Shown: positions 19,861 through 27,891, counted from the first letter of the stretch. The stretch: 64,000 nt of DNA from Pedobacter sp. HDW13 (GCF_011303555.1 NZ_CP049868.1:1798001-1862000); one strand, 5' to 3'. Program-made: numbers and translations. Notes: a model not told the origin generated them from the letters alone.

Positions 19861-20304
19861 GTGAATACGTTAAGTTACAAAACTGTCTCGGCCAATGCTA
19901 AAACTGTAAACAAACAGTGGATTGTTGTTGATGCGGAAGGCGAGATTTTGGGGCGCTTGTCATCGAAGATCGCTATGATCATCCGTGGTAAAAACAAGCC
20001 TGAGTACACCCCACACGTAGATTGCGGAGATAACGTAATTGTTATCAATGCAGACAAGGTTAAATTGACAGGAAACAAATTCAGCGAAAAGCAATATGTT
20101 TCTTATACTGGTTATCCAGGTGGTCAACGTTTTATCTCTCCAAAAGAGTTAATGGCGAAACACCCTCAACGTGTAATCGAGAAAGCGGTACGTGGTATGT
20201 TACCGAAAACTAAATTGGGTAAAAAATTATACACCAATCTTTTTGTGTATGCTGGTGCAAATCACCCTCATGCAGCTCAATCTCCAAAAACCATTAAACT
20301 TTAA
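19861..20304 (+). CDS. rplM: 50S ribosomal protein L13
   Basis: The 147 residues match L13 throughout: WIVVDAEGEILGRLSSKIA, IRGKNKPEYTPHVDCGDNVI, TGYPGGQRF and the AVRGMLPKTKLGKKLYTNLFVY block that ends the family. L13 is an early-assembly protein of the large subunit. Translation starts at GTG 19861; no upstream in-frame ATG exists after the promoter. It is first in a cluster with rpsI (3-base gap) and rpsB, a common arrangement. Confidence 0.97.
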   Translation: MNTLSYKTVSANAKTVNKQWIVVDAEGEILGRLSSKIAMIIRGKNKPEYTPHVDCGDNVIVINADKVKLTGNKFSEKQYVSYTGYPGGQRFISPKELMAKHPQRVIEKAVRGMLPKTKLGKKLYTNLFVYAGANHPHAAQSPKTIKL

Positions 20305-20307
20305 GAA

Positions 20308-20694
20308 ATGTCAGTTACTAACACTTCAGGAAGAAGAAAAACAGCTGTTGCACGTATCTACTTAAAAGATGGTGCTGGCACAATTACCGTTAACGGTAAA
20401 GACCACAAAGAATATTTCCCTACCTTACCTTTGCAATATATCGTAAACCAAAGTTTAGAAGTTTCTGAGCTTACTGGCCGTTATGATATCACTGTAAACG
20501 TACAAGGTGGTGGAGTAAAAGGACAAGCAGAAGCTGTTCGTTTAGCTATTGCTAAAGCGATTGTTGAACTAGATGCGGAGAAAAAACCTGCATTACGTGC
20601 TAAAGGCCTAATGACGCGTGATATGCGTATGGTTGAGCGTAAGAAACCAGGACGTGCTAAAGCTCGTAAGAAATTCCAATTCAGTAAACGTTAA
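20308..20694 (+). CDS. rpsI: 30S ribosomal protein S9
   Basis: The 128-residue protein has the S9 hallmarks: GRRKTAVARIYLKDG at the start, VNGKDHKEYF, VQGGGVKGQAEAVRLAIAKA, LMTRDMRMVERKKPGRAKA and the basic tail RKKFQFSKR, which reaches the tRNA anticodon in the P site. It follows rplM by three bases and precedes rpsB by 18, so the three are one transcription unit. Confidence 0.97.
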   Translation: MSVTNTSGRRKTAVARIYLKDGAGTITVNGKDHKEYFPTLPLQYIVNQSLEVSELTGRYDITVNVQGGGVKGQAEAVRLAIAKAIVELDAEKKPALRAKGLMTRDMRMVERKKPGRAKARKKFQFSKR

Positions 20695-20712
20695 TCACAG
20701 GAGGCAAAGACA

Positions 20713-21546
20713 ATGGCAAGAACAACTTATCAAGACTTATTGGATGCAGGTGTACACTTTGGTCACCTTACCCGTAAATGGAATCCAAAAATGGCTCCTT
20801 ACATTTTCATGGAGCGTAATGGAATTCACATTATAGATTTAAATAAAACTTTAACTAAAACTGAAGAAGCTGCGGCAGCGATTAAACAAATCGTAAAATC
20901 AGGACGTAAAGTTTTATTTGTATCAACAAAAAAACAAGCTAAAGGAATCGTAGCTGAACAAGCTAAAAAAGTAAACATGCCTTTCGTAACTGAACGTTGG
21001 TTAGGTGGTATGTTAACTAACTTTGCTACTGTTCGTAAGTCAATCAAAAAGATGTCTAACATCGATAAAATGACTAAAGACGGTACTTATGCTATCCTTT
21101 CGAAAAAAGAGCGTTTAATGATCCAACGTGAGCGTATTAAATTAGAATCACTTTTAGGTGGTATTGCTGATTTAAACCGTTTACCTGCAGCTTTATTCTT
21201 AATTGATGTTAAGAAAGAGCACATCGCGGTAACTGAAGCGTTAAAATTAAACATCCCTACTTTTGCGATGGTTGATACTAACTCTGATCCTTCTAACATC
21301 GATTTCCCAATCCCTGCGAATGATGATGCTACAAAATCTATCTCTTTAATTACTGATGTAATTATCAAAGCGATTGAAGAAGGTTTAGAAGAGCGTAAAC
21401 GCGAAAAAGATGATGAAGCAGAAAAAGAAGCAGTAGCTGCTAAAGCTGCAGCTGATGCGCCTGAAGCTAAAGAGCCAAGACGTAAAAAAGCTGCTGAAGC
21501 TGAGGTTGAAGCCTCTTCATCAGAAGAAACTAAAACAGAAGAATAG
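20713..21546 (+). CDS. rpsB: 30S ribosomal protein S2
   Basis: The 277-residue protein has S2 features: LLDAGVHFGHLTRKWNPKM, FVSTKKQAKGIV, TERWLGGMLTNFATV and NIPTFAMVDTNSDPSNIDFPIP. The last 50 or so residues form a Glu/Lys/Ala-rich tail beyond the standard domain, as in other Bacteroidota. In the DNA the site AGGAGG (20699-20704) precedes the ATG by 8 bases. This is a rare Shine-Dalgarno-like site in a genome group that normally lacks them. Confidence 0.97.
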   Translation: MARTTYQDLLDAGVHFGHLTRKWNPKMAPYIFMERNGIHIIDLNKTLTKTEEAAAAIKQIVKSGRKVLFVSTKKQAKGIVAEQAKKVNMPFVTERWLGGMLTNFATVRKSIKKMSNIDKMTKDGTYAILSKKERLMIQRERIKLESLLGGIADLNRLPAALFLIDVKKEHIAVTEALKLNIPTFAMVDTNSDPSNIDFPIPANDDATKSISLITDVIIKAIEEGLEERKREKDDEAEKEAVAAKAAADAPEAKEPRRKKAAEAEVEASSSEETKTEE

Positions 21547-21557
21547 TAATATTTTTT

Positions 21558-21637
21558 AATTGCAGGTTACTGGTTTCAGGTTTTAAGTTGGCTTAACACG
21601 AGTTTAACTTAGCGCTTGTAACTTGTAACCTGTAATT
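21558..21637. repeat. Palindromic short-word repeat between rpsB and tsf
   Basis: AATTGCAGGTTAC (21558-21570) and GTAACCTGTAATT (21625-21637) are inverted copies with 12 of 13 matches. Words such as AACCTG, GTAACTT and CTTAA fill the two halves in opposite orientation. In RNA it would form a long hairpin in the rpsB-tsf spacer and might separate the two genes' expression. Confidence 0.55.
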
Positions 21638-21675
21638 GTTATAACAAGATTGTAAATTTTAAAAAAGGAAATAAA

Positions 21676-22521
21676 ATGTCTACAGTACAAATTTCTGCAG
21701 CAGATGTAAACAAATTGCGTCAACAAACTGGCGCTGGTATGATGGATTGCAAAAAAGCTTTAGTTGAAGCTAACGGCGATTTCGAAGCAGCTGTTGATTT
21801 ATTGCGCAAAAAAGGTCAAAAAGTATCTGCCGCACGTTCTGGCAATGCTACTTCTGAAGGTCTGGTATCAATCGCTCTTTCAGCAGACGGTACAAATGGT
21901 AAATTAGTTGCTTTAGCTTGCGAAACTGAGCCAGTTTCTAAAGTTGAAGATTTCCGCAACCTGGCTCAGGCTGTTTTAGCTGCAGCAGTTGCCAACAATC
22001 CTGCTACTGCTGAAGAATTATCAGCAATTACTTTGGAAGACGGACGTACAGTTGCTGAAACCATCACTGAACTAACCGGCAAAATCGGTGAGAAAATCGT
22101 TATTCAGGAGTATGCAAATATCTCTGGCGAAAAAATCGTTTCTTATATCCACTCTAATGGTAAAATGGGTGTTTTAGTAGTATTTGAAGGTGCTAATGGC
22201 GTAGATATTACTGAAGCTGGTAAAGATGTTGCAATGCAAATTGCTGCAATGAACCCAGTTGCTGTTGATAAAGACGGTGTTGATCCAGCTACTATTGAGC
22301 GTGAAATCGAGATTGCTAAAGACGTTATCCGTCAAGAAGGCAAACCAGAAGAAATGGTTGAAAAAATCGCTGCTGGTAAATTAAACAAATTCTACAAAGA
22401 CAGCACTTTATTAAACCAGGAGTTTGTTAAAGACAGTTCAGTAGATGTTCGTAAATTCTTAGACAACACTGTTAAAGGATTAACTGTATCTGCTTTCAAA
22501 CGCGTACAATTAGGTGCATAA
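21676..22521 (+). CDS. tsf: Elongation factor Ts
   Basis: The 281-residue protein begins with the N-terminal UBA-like module and signature VNKLRQQTGAGMMDCKKALVEANGD. It continues with VALACETEPVSKVEDFRNL (the family's nucleotide-exchange core) and an internal dimerisation region with KIVSYIHSNGKMGVLV. EF-Ts recycles EF-Tu-GDP to EF-Tu-GTP. The canonical rpsB-tsf order is kept, with a 129-base spacer holding a palindromic repeat. A strong terminator follows. Confidence 0.97.
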   Translation: MSTVQISAADVNKLRQQTGAGMMDCKKALVEANGDFEAAVDLLRKKGQKVSAARSGNATSEGLVSIALSADGTNGKLVALACETEPVSKVEDFRNLAQAVLAAAVANNPATAEELSAITLEDGRTVAETITELTGKIGEKIVIQEYANISGEKIVSYIHSNGKMGVLVVFEGANGVDITEAGKDVAMQIAAMNPVAVDKDGVDPATIEREIEIAKDVIRQEGKPEEMVEKIAAGKLNKFYKDSTLLNQEFVKDSSVDVRKFLDNTVKGLTVSAFKRVQLGA

Positions 22522-22540
22522 GTACTAATAAAACATATTT

Positions 22541-22578
22541 AAAAAGCCGGTTAACTAAATAGTTAACCGGCTTTTTTT
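22541..22578. terminator. Terminator after tsf (shared with convergent gene)
   Basis: A perfect stem of AAAAAGCCGGTTAACT with its complement, around a short A/T loop, is followed by a T run on the plus strand and A-flanked on the other side. It sits between convergent tsf and the phosphoesterase gene and can serve both directions. Confidence 0.85.
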
Positions 22579-23782
22579 ATTTCCTTGAAGCGGTGTAGGC
22601 GCCTACTTCTTTGCCCGAATCATCTAGCATGCTTACCACCAGCTTATTTTTATTTGCTGTTATTCTGGTAATGGTCCTATTGCCTTTTTGCGGTCCGCCG
22701 CCAATAATTAAGGGATAATGATTTAACGCTTTATCAGGCTGGTGTACCATATATTTGTGCGTATGGCCACTTAACACCAAATCAACCTTTCCCTCGTTCA
22801 ATAAAGGTTCAAATAACTCAGTACAATGTTTTGGTCCATGCGCATCGCCCGAATAGCGCGGCGGAATATGCATCAACACAATCCGGAACGGGGCTTTTTT
22901 AAACTCCTTAGAATTAATCTCTGTTTTAAGCCACTCGGCCTGTTGAATCCGGTAATCATCAAAATTTACAATACCTGCATAAACCGGGTGAGCATCTTCT
23001 TTATCTTCTCCTGTATCGATAATTACAAAGCGAACCGGCCCTAAAGTAAAAGCCGTGTGGCCAACATGCATGTAATATTGTGCAAACTCACGCGCAAATT
23101 TGCCACGGGTTTCATGGTTACCCCTAACATATATAAAAGGTGTATTTTTAGCAAAATTATCTACACAGGGTTGCAACATGTGATCGATGATCTGTTTTTC
23201 GTCTGTTTGGTAATCGAAAATATCACCGTTAAAGAAAACAAAATCCTGTTGGGCAGCCGGAACAAGTCCCAACAAATGGGGAATAGACTCGGGACGATCA
23301 TGAATATCGTTCATCATCACAAACGACACCTCTTCCTTTGCCTGATTCGTATTCAGAAATGTTTCTACATCGCTGCTTACGGTTTCGCCATAAGTTAGTT
23401 TGTAAGGCTGAAAATCTTTAATCTCTTTGGAGACAATTTTATAATAATACTTAACTCCAGGTTTTAAATTATTAAGCGTTACTGCATTTAGCTTACTGTT
23501 AGCCTGCATTAAACCCAGCTCGGCCTTTCCATAGGCTTTTTGGCTTAACTGATCGGCCTGCTCACCAAATTCTACCCAGCCAGCTGCATTTTTGTTGGTT
23601 AACCATAAAATGGTCATCGAGTTATTAAAATTGGTTTGAAGGTAAGGTCCAACTGCAATTTTAAATGCATCTTCTCTTTCTGTGACATCTGCAATAGCTG
23701 CACCAGGCGCAACCAATGTTGCTGCACTTAAAGTAAGTCCTGCTTTTAGAAAGCTCCTTCTATTGGACTGATTTTCATTCAT
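22577..23782 (-). CDS. Tat-exported metallophosphoesterase (purple acid phosphatase-like)
   Basis: Residues 1-33 hold a twin-arginine signal (NRRSFLKAG followed by a hydrophobic stretch ending in APGAAIA), so the folded enzyme is exported by the Tat system. A fibronectin-like N-terminal domain (about 45-140) precedes a calcineurin-like phosphoesterase domain with motifs MNDIHD, FNGDIFD, VRGNHETR and LSGHTHKYM, which bind two metal ions. The 401-residue length and layout resemble purple acid phosphatases. Substrates could be phosphomonoesters or nucleotides. Two tatA genes lie at 50541-51116 in the same window, though not near it. Confidence 0.88.
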   Translation of the reverse strand: MNENQSNRRSFLKAGLTLSAATLVAPGAAIADVTEREDAFKIAVGPYLQTNFNNSMTILWLTNKNAAGWVEFGEQADQLSQKAYGKAELGLMQANSKLNAVTLNNLKPGVKYYYKIVSKEIKDFQPYKLTYGETVSSDVETFLNTNQAKEEVSFVMMNDIHDRPESIPHLLGLVPAAQQDFVFFNGDIFDYQTDEKQIIDHMLQPCVDNFAKNTPFIYVRGNHETRGKFAREFAQYYMHVGHTAFTLGPVRFVIIDTGEDKEDAHPVYAGIVNFDDYRIQQAEWLKTEINSKEFKKAPFRIVLMHIPPRYSGDAHGPKHCTELFEPLLNEGKVDLVLSGHTHKYMVHQPDKALNHYPLIIGGGPQKGNRTITRITANKNKLVVSMLDDSGKEVGAYTASRK

Positions 23783-23804
23783 TTGATTAGTTTATCTTAT
23801 TAAC

Positions 23805-23833
23805 CAAATATATCGTTACAATATTTAACTTTG
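23805..23833. promoter_or_regulatory. Divergent -7 boxes between phosphoesterase gene and nagA
   Basis: On the minus strand TATATTTG (23812 to 23805) lies 22 bases before the phosphoesterase ATG. On the plus strand TAACTTTG (23826-23833) lies 34 bases before nagA. Neither has a well-placed TTG upstream, so both are weak calls. Confidence 0.3.
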
Positions 23834-23867
23834 ATCGTGTAAGCTTAAATTTACTCAAACGTTTGAT

Positions 23868-24965
23868 ATGCCTAAGATAATTCCCAATACCTCCTACTAT
23901 AATAACAACGTACTCTTAACCAACCAGGAAATCGAAATCAGCGGTGCAGATATTGCAGCCATCAGGCCGGCTGCAATAAACGGCAATCACCAGTCGATTA
24001 CTGCACCGGGTTTTATAGATTTACAGATTTATGGATCCGGAGGTCGCCTTTTCTCTGCCGATCCAACTATCGAATCGCTGACCATTATGGAAGACGATTT
24101 GCTAAAAAAAGGGACAACAGGTTTCCTGGCCTGCCTGGCTACCAATACGCCCGAAGTATTTAATGCCTGTATCGAAACTGTTAAAGCTCATCGCCCCTTA
24201 GCAAAAAACTGCATGGGACTTCATTTAGAAGGGCCATTTTTAAGTCCAAAACGTTTAGGTGCACATGTTCCGGCATTTGTGCGTAAGGCTTCGCTGGATG
24301 AAATCAAACAATTGCTCGATTTTGGCGATGGAGTAATTAAAATGATAACCATCGCGCCAGAGCTTCAGGATGATGATGTAATTCAATACCTGCTCGATAA
24401 TGGCGTGGTAGTTTCTTTAGGCCACAGTAACGCCACTTTTGATGAAGCTACCGCCGCTTACAATAAGGGTGTACAAACCACCACACATCTATTTAATGCA
24501 ATGAGCCCCATCCACCATCGCGAACCGGGTATTCCTACGGCAGTTTTTAACCATAACAAGGCTATGGCCAGTATCATTGCCGATGGTCAACATGTAGATT
24601 TCGAGGTGGTTAAATTTGCGCAAAAATTGTTAAAAGAGCGTTTATTCCTCATTACTGATGCCGTTACAGCATGTGCTACCGGACCATACCAGCATGTACA
24701 AAAAGGAAATAAATTTGTAATGCCCGATGGAACGCTTTCCGGTTCATCGTTAACGATGTTAGAAGCCGTTAAAAACTGTGTAAGCCATTGCGATATCGAT
24801 TTAAACGATGCGTTGAAAATGGCTACCCTCTATCCTGCTAAATTAATCGGCATTGAGCATTTAACCGGAACAATAGAAACCGGAAAAACAGCCGATTTGC
24901 TGGTTCTTGACAGTGCCCTGGAGTTAAAAGAGGTGATATTTAAAGGCGAAAAAATTTCTATTTAA
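23868..24965 (+). CDS. nagA: N-acetylglucosamine-6-phosphate deacetylase
   Basis: The 365-residue amidohydrolase-superfamily enzyme has APGFIDLQIYG near residue 50, the metal and substrate motif HLEGPFLSPKR near 120, VSLGHSNATFDEA, QTTTHLFNAMSPIHHREPG and ITDAV with the catalytic Asp. It removes the acetyl group from GlcNAc-6-P, the first committed step in recycling amino sugars from cell wall or chitin. No nagB or transporter is adjacent. It lies 64 bases before pyrH on the same strand. Confidence 0.93.
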   Translation: MPKIIPNTSYYNNNVLLTNQEIEISGADIAAIRPAAINGNHQSITAPGFIDLQIYGSGGRLFSADPTIESLTIMEDDLLKKGTTGFLACLATNTPEVFNACIETVKAHRPLAKNCMGLHLEGPFLSPKRLGAHVPAFVRKASLDEIKQLLDFGDGVIKMITIAPELQDDDVIQYLLDNGVVVSLGHSNATFDEATAAYNKGVQTTTHLFNAMSPIHHREPGIPTAVFNHNKAMASIIADGQHVDFEVVKFAQKLLKERLFLITDAVTACATGPYQHVQKGNKFVMPDGTLSGSSLTMLEAVKNCVSHCDIDLNDALKMATLYPAKLIGIEHLTGTIETGKTADLLVLDSALELKEVIFKGEKISI

Positions 24966-25016
24966 ATATTTACATCAATTGTTAAAAAGCATAGCGAGGT
25001 ATTAAAAAATTGTTAA

Positions 25017-25024
25017 TATTTTTG
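25017..25024 (+). promoter_or_regulatory. Possible -7 box directly upstream of pyrH
   Basis: TATTTTTG fits TAnnTTTG and ends 5 bases before the ATG of pyrH, implying a transcript with hardly any leader. There is no TTG about 20 bases upstream. Confidence 0.3.
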
Positions 25025-25029
25025 GGGTC

Positions 25030-25734
25030 ATGAAATACAAACGTATCCTACTAAAGCTTAGCGGAGAATCGCTAATGGGCGACAAACAATATGGCATTGA
25101 TAATGAACGCGTTAAGCAATACGCCGAAGATATTAAAGCCGTACACGATAAAGGTTTAGAAATCGCAATCGTAATTGGTGGAGGAAACATTTTTAGAGGT
25201 TTAAGCGCCGAAAAAAGCGGGATGGACAGAGCACAGGCCGATTATATGGGCATGTTGGCTACTGTAATCAACTCAATGGCCTTGCAGGATGCCTTAGAAA
25301 AAGTGGGCATTAAAACACGCTTACTTACAGCAATTAAAATGGAGCAGATTTGCGAGCCTTTTATCCGCAGAAGAGCTGTTCGCCACCTGGAAAAAGGACG
25401 TGTAGTTATTTTTGGTGCCGGTACAGGTAACCCTTATTTCACTACCGATTCTGCTGCTGCCTTACGTGCCATAGAAATTAAAGCTGATGTGGTATTAAAA
25501 GGAACCCGTGTAGATGGTATTTATACTGCCGATCCGGAGAAAGATGCTACAGCAACAAAATTTGAACAAATTTCTTTCAGGGAAGTGTATGATAAAGGAC
25601 TTAATGTTATGGACATGACCGCCTTTACACTTTGTGAGGAAAACCAGTTGCCTATTATTGTGTTTGATATGAACAAACATGGTAACTTCATGAAAATTGC
25701 CAGCGGTGAACCAATTGGTACCCTGGTTAAATAA
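25030..25734 (+). CDS. pyrH: UMP kinase
   Basis: The 234-residue amino-acid-kinase-fold protein has the UMP kinase motifs KLSGESLMG at the N-terminus, [11 protein letters not shown] (phosphate loop), [20 protein letters not shown] and [19 protein letters not shown]. It makes UDP from UMP and ATP in pyrimidine synthesis. It is followed by frr with a 38-base gap, the conserved pyrH-frr pairing of bacteria. Confidence 0.97.
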   Translation: MKYKRILLKLSGESLMGDKQYGIDNERVKQYAEDIKAVHDKGLEIAIVIGGGNIFRGLSAEKSGMDRAQADYMGMLATVINSMALQDALEKVGIKTRLLTAIKMEQICEPFIRRRAVRHLEKGRVVIFGAGTGNPYFTTDSAAALRAIEIKADVVLKGTRVDGIYTADPEKDATATKFEQISFREVYDKGLNVMDMTAFTLCEENQLPIIVFDMNKHGNFMKIASGEPIGTLVK

Positions 25735-25772
25735 GCATATTAAAATATTAATTCGTAGAAATACCCACAATT

Positions 25773-26336
25773 ATGAACGAACTTATACAATTACAATTAA
25801 TGGATGCCCAATCTTCAATGGATAAAGCCATCGATCATTGTGAAGCAGAATTAACTAAAATTAGGGCTGGTAAGGCATCGGCAGGAATGCTTGATGGCAT
25901 TTTCGTTGATTATTATGGTGCTTCAACTGCTTTAGCACAAGTGGCAAGCATCAATACACCTGATGCAAGAACTATTGTGATCCAACCATGGGAAAAATCA
26001 CTTTTAACCGTAATCGAAAAAGCCATCCAGGTTGCAAATATTGGTATCAACCCACAAAATGATGGTATTGTAATCCGTTTGGTTGTACCTCCATTAACTG
26101 AGGAGCGTAGGAAAGAACTGGTTAAAAAAGTAAAAGAAGAAGCCGAAAGAGGCCGCATCACTGTACGTAACATTCGTAAAGATGCCAACGAGAAAATTAA
26201 AAAACTTAAAGGCGATGGTGTTTCTGACGATGAAATCAAAACCGGTGAAGGTGAGGTTCAGAAACTAACTGATGCGTACATTATTAAAGTAGATAAACAC
26301 GCAGAGGCTAAAGAGAAAGACGTAATGACAGTTTAA
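25773..26336 (+). CDS. frr: Ribosome recycling factor
   Basis: The 187-residue protein has the RRF pattern: LTKIRAGKASAGMLDGIFVDYYG, INTPDARTIVIQPW, IGINPQNDG, IRLVVPPLTEERRKELVKKVK and RNIRKDANEKIKKL. With EF-G it splits post-termination ribosomes. It is the last gene of the pyrH-frr unit and is closed by a strong terminator. Confidence 0.97.
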   Translation: MNELIQLQLMDAQSSMDKAIDHCEAELTKIRAGKASAGMLDGIFVDYYGASTALAQVASINTPDARTIVIQPWEKSLLTVIEKAIQVANIGINPQNDGIVIRLVVPPLTEERRKELVKKVKEEAERGRITVRNIRKDANEKIKKLKGDGVSDDEIKTGEGEVQKLTDAYIIKVDKHAEAKEKDVMTV

Positions 26337-26353
26337 ACTGTTTAAAACATAAT

Positions 26354-26389
26354 AAAAAGGGGAACGAATTAAATTTGTTCCCCTTTTTA
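26354..26389. terminator. Terminator between frr and the LacI-family gene
   Basis: AAAAAGGGGAAC pairs with GTTCCCCTTTTT across a short AT loop. It works for both convergent genes, with U runs on either strand. Confidence 0.85.
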
Positions 26390-26394
26390 TTGCC

Positions 26395-27414
26395 TTATTT
26401 TTTTGCGCTCGATGGCCTTATATTTAATGATGTAGGGAGCGAAATTTGTGTATTCCCGACGTTCTGCCCAGCTTTTTTAAGTTTATTGAGTAAAACCTTC
26501 ATAATATTCTCTGCAATGGCCTCAAGGGGCTGTGCTATCGCCGTAACAGCTGGCTCACAAAACTCCAAAATCTCAAAATCATCAAAAGATACCACGGCCA
26601 GATCTTTGTGAATCCGGATGCCCGATTTTCTAAAAGTTCTCAGGCCATCTAAACAGATATAGTTGGCTGCAAAAATTACAGCGTCTAGTTGTTTTTCAGC
26701 TTTAAAAAAACTGGTCATCTCCAGAATCGAATCTTCAGATCCTGTGTATTTGATTTTCTTTACAACCGCTGGTAGTTTATGTTTTTCAATTGCTGCTTCG
26801 TAACCAGCCAAGCGGTCAACCATTTGTAGCTGCAACGTATCAATGGTAACAAAGCCAATATTCTTGTAACCGTTCTTAATCAGGTGTTCTGTGGCTTCGA
26901 ATGTACTTTTCTTATTATCAATAATTACATAATCGGTTTTTACATCCTGTACGTAACGGTCAAACAAAACCACAGGTGCATCTGTCTGGATCAGCTTCTT
27001 CACTTCGTCTTCCAACCCTTCCGGCAGGGCCATAATGTAACCATCAACATGGCGGTCTTCAAAAATTTGCAACAGTTCTATTGCCTTCTCTGTATCGTTA
27101 CGGGTACTGCTAAAAAGAATTTTATAACCAAGGTTCGATGCAATTTCATCAATATGGCGGGCTATACCCGAAAAAAACGGCTCAGAAATATCATCAACCA
27201 AAAAGCCGATAATTTTTGTTTTACCCGTTCTTAAACTCGTTGCAAGTGCATTTGGCTGATAGTTTAACTCTGCAACCAGATCCAATACTTTTTTGGTAAG
27301 TGCTTCACTAATATTTTTTTCGCGCGCCTTTCCATTAATTACAAATGATACGGTGGTAATGGAAATATTTAATTGTTTGGCTATATCTTTAATTGAAACG
27401 CGTTTCTTCATCAC
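26395..27414 (-). CDS. LacI-family transcriptional regulator
   Basis: Residues 4-50 form the LacI helix-turn-helix and hinge (VSIKDIAKQLNISITTVSFVI, then NGKAREKNISEALTKKVL). Residues 60-335 form a periplasmic-binding-protein-like sensor domain with TKIIGFLVDDISEPFFSGIA and LAVVSFDDFEILEFCEPAVTAI. It will dimerise and bind a palindromic operator, and the effector is probably a sugar or its phosphate. The neighbours give no obvious target operon (frr on one side, tRNA-like genes on the other), so it may act elsewhere, for example on nagA or a distant utilisation locus. That last point is a guess. Confidence 0.92.
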   Translation of the reverse strand: MMKKRVSIKDIAKQLNISITTVSFVINGKAREKNISEALTKKVLDLVAELNYQPNALATSLRTGKTKIIGFLVDDISEPFFSGIARHIDEIASNLGYKILFSSTRNDTEKAIELLQIFEDRHVDGYIMALPEGLEDEVKKLIQTDAPVVLFDRYVQDVKTDYVIIDNKKSTFEATEHLIKNGYKNIGFVTIDTLQLQMVDRLAGYEAAIEKHKLPAVVKKIKYTGSEDSILEMTSFFKAEKQLDAVIFAANYICLDGLRTFRKSGIRIHKDLAVVSFDDFEILEFCEPAVTAIAQPLEAIAENIMKVLLNKLKKAGQNVGNTQISLPTSLNIRPSSAKK

Positions 27415-27498
27415 AGTACTTAAGTCGTTTTGAATAATTTAAGCCGGTAATATAACAATAATCTGCAAAGATTGTCATCTAAACTGGTGCTCTTAAAC

Positions 27499-27530
27499 AA
27501 AAAAAGAGCAACCTATCCAGGATTGCTCGA
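27499..27530 (-). terminator. Terminator downstream of the tRNA-like pair
   Basis: Read on the minus strand, GAGCAA, an 11-base loop and TTGCTC are followed by a run of seven T. It lies 31 bases beyond the second tRNA-like gene and before the LacI gene, so it most likely ends the tRNA-like transcript. Confidence 0.6.
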
Positions 27531-27558
27531 TTAACTAACTTATTATTCATAAAAAATG

Positions 27559-27703
27559 CTGTTGGGGAAGGAGTCGAACCTTCAAGGGGTAGTTAGCTAC
27601 AGTTCAAAAAATTAATTTGTGGTCAACCCAATAAACTGCGTTTGTCCCATTATTCCCCACCACCGAGACAAGGAGGCGTGTCTGCCAATTTCACCACCCA
27701 ACA
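27559..27703 (-). tRNA. Aberrant class II tRNA-like gene, copy 1 (76-nt variable arm, GUC anticodon by alignment)
   Basis: Read on the minus strand, TGTTGGG and CCCAACA form a perfect 7-bp acceptor stem. The T arm is GAAGG/CCTTC around TTCGACT. The D arm is GTG/CAC around AAATTGGCAGA, as in tRNA-Leu. The anticodon arm is CCTCC-TTGTCTC-GGTGG with a T-T mismatch in the middle of the stem, which puts anticodon GTC (Asp codons) at 27667-27669. The base after the acceptor stem is G and no CCA is encoded. The region between anticodon and T arms is 76 nt (27584-27659), bounded by GGGG/CCCC. A normal class II variable arm is about 10-24 nt. Total is 145 nt. Its identity as a translational tRNA is uncertain. 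Confidence 0.6.
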
Positions 27704-27710
27704 TTTTAAA

Positions 27711-27775
27711 AGTTAACAGTTTTAATTTGTAGCTTTCAGTTTTAAACTGCCAACCGTAAATTGATAACTGCAACT
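27711..27775. repeat. Short-word repeat between the two tRNA-like genes
   Basis: AACTG/CAGTT-type words iterate in this spacer, facing one way in the left half (AGTTAACAGTTTTAA) and the other in the right (TAAACTGCCAAC, AACTGCAACT). It has the same two-halved architecture as the islands at 11255 and 21558. Confidence 0.45.
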
Positions 27776-27777
27776 AG

Positions 27778-27891
27778 CTGTAGGGGAAGGAATCGAACCT
27801 TCAAGGAGTGGTTAGTACCGAAACCGGTATATTCCCATTATTCTCCGCCACCGAGACAAGGAGGTGTGTCTGCCTGTTTCACCACCCTACA
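27778..27891 (-). tRNA. Aberrant class II tRNA-like gene, copy 2 (45-nt variable arm, GUC anticodon by alignment)
   Basis: It has the same design as copy 1. Acceptor TGTAGGG/CCCTACA differs by a compensatory pair. T arm is GAAGG/CCTTC around TTCGATT, D arm GTG/CAC around AAACAGGCAGA, and the anticodon arm CCTCC-TTGTCTC-GGTGG is identical, with the same central T-T mismatch and GTC at 27855-27857. The discriminator is G. The 45-nt variable arm (27803-27847) has a GGAG/CTCC base, a conserved inner AATAATGGGA facing CTAAC, and a TACCG/CGGTA tip hairpin with a GTTT loop. Total is 114 nt. It lies upstream of copy 1 in the direction of transcription, and a promoter precedes it. Confidence 0.62.

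Noticed and set aside
27559..27891. tmRNA or intron-containing tRNA
   Set aside because: No alanine acceptor pair (G3-U70) and no tag reading frame are seen. The extra bases lie in the variable arm and not in the anticodon loop where group I introns occur, and they are too short for an intron.
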